Source: an uncultured Collinsella sp.
Lineage (GTDB): Bacteria; Actinomycetota; Coriobacteriia; Coriobacteriales; Coriobacteriaceae
Assembly (NCBI GenBank): GCA_958446785.1
Contig: CAUCXP010000058.1
Span: forward strand, 1-8,001
DNA length: 8,001 nucleotides
Direction: 5' to 3'
The position numbers and the translations under genes were made by a program. The notes beneath the pieces were generated by a model. It made no database searches, was not told where the DNA came from, and saw only the letters and a list, made by a program, of their open reading frames with translations. Shown here in pieces: positions 6,046-8,001 of the stretch (the stretch's first letter is position 1; each line of letters opens with the position of its first letter).

Positions 6046-7605
6046 ATGACTAACAAGATCGGTAAAAAGCGCAAGATCACATTTTGGACGCGCTTGGGCT
6101 TTGGTATGGGCGGCATGCTCAACTCCGGTGCCCTGAGCTTTACGCACAGCTACATGGTGCTGTTCCTGTCCACGGAGTGCGGTCTGTCCGCAGGCGAGGC
6201 TGCGCTGATCAGCTCGTTCGCCATCTATCTCAACGCCATTCTGTGCCCGCTCATGGGCTTTGTGGCCGATAACTTCTACGCTACCAAGATCGGCCGCATC
6301 TTTGGCCGCCGCCGTTTCTGGATCTTGCTGGCTATCCCGATGATGGTCGCCGAGCCGCTCATCTTTGTGGCTACGCCGTTTGGTTTCCCGTACTACTTTG
6401 TGTTGTACCTGATCTACAACGTCGCGTACACGTTCTGCACCGCCAACCTGTCGCCGCTTACCATCGAGATGACCGATGACTTCAAGGAGCGTACGTACCT
6501 CACCGGCTACAAGCACCTCTTTGGTAACGCCGCCGGCTTCCTGATGGCAGCACTCGTCGGCTTTGGCTTTGGCACCTTCGGCGAGACCAACCCGTTCAGC
6601 TACTTCATTATTGCTACGATTAACGCTTCGGTCATGGCAATCTCGCTGCTCTGCGTGTACCTGTCCACGTGGGAGCACACCCCCGAGGAGGTCGCTCAGG
6701 AGAAGATCGAGAGCGTCGGCGAGGGTATCAAGAAGTTTTTCATCGACGTTATCTCTACCTTCCGCAACAAGTCCTTCCGCAAGGTCCTGTATGCGCAGGT
6801 CTCCACGAAGCTCGCCGCTGCCTGCTGGTCTGCGTGCCTGTCCTTCTTCATCGTCTACTGTCTGCAGATTCCTAAGTCCTACGAGTCCGTGATGGAGATG
6901 CCCGGCAAGGTCGTCGCTATCGTCTGCACCGCCATCTGGGTCGCCCTCATGGCCAAGAAGGGCTTCCACAAGTCTTGGTACCTGGCAAATGTCGGTTGCG
7001 CCGCGTGCATCATCGCCTACAACTACTTCGCCTTTGGTCAGATCAACGGCACCTCCACGGTCGCCATCGCCATGATCGCCTACCCCATCATCTTCGCCAT
7101 CTGGAAGTTCTTCTACGTTGGCTTCCAGTATCTGCCCGATGTTCTGCTCAACTACATCCCCGATGTCGATGAGCTCATCACCCTGCGTCGTCGCGAGGGC
7201 ATCTACAGCTCCGCACAGCAGCTCTGCCAGCAGATCGCCCAGGCTGTTGCCGTCAACGTATGGGCTATCGTCCTTGCTGCCTCCGGCTTCATTCAGACCG
7301 CCGGCAACAGCGACGCCGTGACCCAGCCCGCCACCGTGCCTCTGTACATTTGCGGCTACATGCTCATCGGCTGCGCCGGCTTCTTCCTGCTCGCGGCCGT
7401 CCTTGCCCGCGGCATCAAGATTGACAAGGAGCAGTGCGACATCCTTTGCGACGAGATCCACCGTGTCAAGGAGGGTGGCAAGATGGCCGACGTCAAGCCC
7501 GAGGTCAAGGCGCTTTGCGAGGAGCTCTCCGGCTTTAAGTACGAGGACTGCTTCGCCCACAACAATGTTGGCTTCCAGGACGGCAGCGTAATTCCCGCCG
7601 AGTAG
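6046..7605 (+). CDS. GPH-family (MFS_2-type) sugar:cation symporter, probable hexuronate/galacturonide importer
   Basis: A 519-residue integral membrane protein with about 12 hydrophobic segments between residues 25 and 455. Family signs are the loop GFVADNFYATKIGRIFGRRRFWILLAIP (71-98), the R-FGRRR motif typical of GPH symporters, the FKERTYLTGYKHLFGNAAGFL stretch (146-166), and DELITLRRREGIYSSAQQL (375-393) before the last helices. GPH proteins import sugars or glycosides with Na+ or H+. The substrate cannot be read from the sequence; a galacturonate or small galacturonide is inferred from shared operators with uxaC and the GH28-like gene that follows. A charged tail of about 64 residues follows the last helix. 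I chose the ATG at 6046 because AGAGAGGGA lies about 6 nt before it; in-frame upstream codons (5968, 5976) give a polar, unconserved-looking extension without a good ribosome binding site. Confidence 0.88.
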   Translation: MTNKIGKKRKITFWTRLGFGMGGMLNSGALSFTHSYMVLFLSTECGLSAGEAALISSFAIYLNAILCPLMGFVADNFYATKIGRIFGRRRFWILLAIPMMVAEPLIFVATPFGFPYYFVLYLIYNVAYTFCTANLSPLTIEMTDDFKERTYLTGYKHLFGNAAGFLMAALVGFGFGTFGETNPFSYFIIATINASVMAISLLCVYLSTWEHTPEEVAQEKIESVGEGIKKFFIDVISTFRNKSFRKVLYAQVSTKLAAACWSACLSFFIVYCLQIPKSYESVMEMPGKVVAIVCTAIWVALMAKKGFHKSWYLANVGCAACIIAYNYFAFGQINGTSTVAIAMIAYPIIFAIWKFFYVGFQYLPDVLLNYIPDVDELITLRRREGIYSSAQQLCQQIAQAVAVNVWAIVLAASGFIQTAGNSDAVTQPATVPLYICGYMLIGCAGFFLLAAVLARGIKIDKEQCDILCDEIHRVKEGGKMADVKPEVKALCEELSGFKYEDCFAHNNVGFQDGSVIPAE

Positions 7606-7628
7606 GGCAGGCGCATCGTCCAAACCAC

Positions 7629-7673
7629 AGGGCCGCGCCACCGGAGATCCACCGGCGGGTACGGCCCTTTTTT
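7629..7673 (+). terminator. Intrinsic terminator after the transporter gene
   Basis: AGGGCCG (7629-7635) pairs with 7662-7668, with an inner 4-bp helix (7636-7639 with 7654-7657) and a CCACCGG direct repeat in the apical part, followed by six T residues (7668-7673). It begins 23 bp after the stop codon and 46 bp before the next start, so the next gene needs read-through or its own promoter. Confidence 0.85.
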
Positions 7674-7719
7674 AAAAACGACTAGTATGAACTTCTGATT
7701 ACATTTGAGGGAGAGACCC

Positions 7720-8001
7720 ATGGAGACGAACGTTATCTGGCGCAATGCCCGCGCGGCCGTTATCGAGCTCGACGATGGCGGCTACTTTACCTGTGCCGAT
7801 ACGTGGGAGATCTTTGTCAACGATGAGCCCGCCGGTACCACGAATACGGTCGAGACCTATGTCGATGGCCTGACTCCCGGCAAGCGCAACCTGATCCGCT
7901 TTGTCTGCGGCGAGCGCGAGTTGAGCGTAGGCGTCACCACGCCGGCGGAGCCCTTTACCATCAACGTTCGCGACTGCGGAGCCAAGGGCGATGCCGAGCA
8001 C
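7720..8001 (+). CDS. Probable GH28 polygalacturonase-like enzyme, N-terminal part (3' truncated by window edge)
   Basis: The reading frame from the ATG at 7720 stays open for 94 codons to the window end; GAGGGA at 7707-7712 is a good ribosome binding site. Residues 1-78 look like a small beta-sandwich (Ig/fibronectin-III-like) domain with alternating hydrophobic strands and the segment YVDGLTPGKRNLIRF. Residues 79-91 read FTINVRDCGAKGD, the start of the right-handed beta-helix in GH28 polygalacturonases and related pectate_lyase_3 proteins (usual form: F-V-D-GAKGDG-TDDT). No signal peptide or hydrophobic N-terminus is present, so the enzyme is probably cytoplasmic and would act on imported oligogalacturonides. 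Catalytic aspartates lie beyond the window, so hydrolase activity and exact family are inferred. No canonical operator is seen in the 115-bp gap upstream. Confidence 0.65.
   Translation, partial: METNVIWRNARAAVIELDDGGYFTCADTWEIFVNDEPAGTTNTVETYVDGLTPGKRNLIRFVCGERELSVGVTTPAEPFTINVRDCGAKGDAEH

Noticed and set aside
7727..7738. Operator-like CGAACGTTATCT just inside the GH28-like gene
   Set aside because: Only the GAACGTT core matches; both outer halves are off and it lies within coding sequence, so chance is likelier.
1..8001. CRISPR arrays, tRNA or rRNA genes, insertion sequences, defence genes
   Set aside because: No spaced direct repeats, no RNA-gene-like sequence and no transposase-like or defence-like protein was seen in any frame.

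Overview
The window looks like chromosomal DNA of a high-GC gut actinobacterium of the class Coriobacteriia, most likely Collinsella or a close relative. That placement is an inference from the GC-rich codon use (roughly 60% by eye), the purine-rich ribosome binding sites and the gene set; no rRNA or other marker is present. All genes read on the + strand. The window holds a compact hexuronate (pectin-sugar) utilisation locus, cut at both ends.

Layout: (1) 1-603, the C-terminal part of a LacI-type regulator, followed by an intrinsic terminator (694-736) nested in a long imperfect inverted repeat (arms 607-660 and 797-850). (2) 918-1012, a promoter/operator region, then uxaC (1065-2492), uxaB (2589-4103) and uxaA (4182-5666), closed by a strong terminator (5699-5740). 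(3) 5787-5962, an AT-rich promoter/operator region, then a GPH-type sugar:cation symporter (6046-7605) with its own terminator (7629-7673). (4) From 7720 to the window edge, the start of a probable GH28 polygalacturonase-like gene without a signal peptide.

How the genes work together: UxaC isomerises D-galacturonate to tagaturonate (and D-glucuronate to fructuronate), UxaB reduces tagaturonate to altronate, and UxaA dehydrates altronate to 2-keto-3-deoxygluconate (KDG). KDG kinase and aldolase are not in the window. The transporter probably imports a galacturonate or short galacturonide, and the GH28-like enzyme, apparently cytoplasmic, would release galacturonate from imported oligomers.

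The most interesting layer is regulatory. A palindrome with core GTGAACGTTCAC occurs as two copies at the uxaC promoter and three (two of them with a degenerate left half) at the transporter promoter. At both promoters the -35 hexamer lies inside the first operator and the predicted transcription start lies inside the second. A second, different element (CCGTTNAACGG, 10 bp, CCGTTCA) is conserved about 70 bp upstream of both predicted starts. The LacI-type protein next door is the obvious candidate for the palindrome; the upstream element may bind a second factor.
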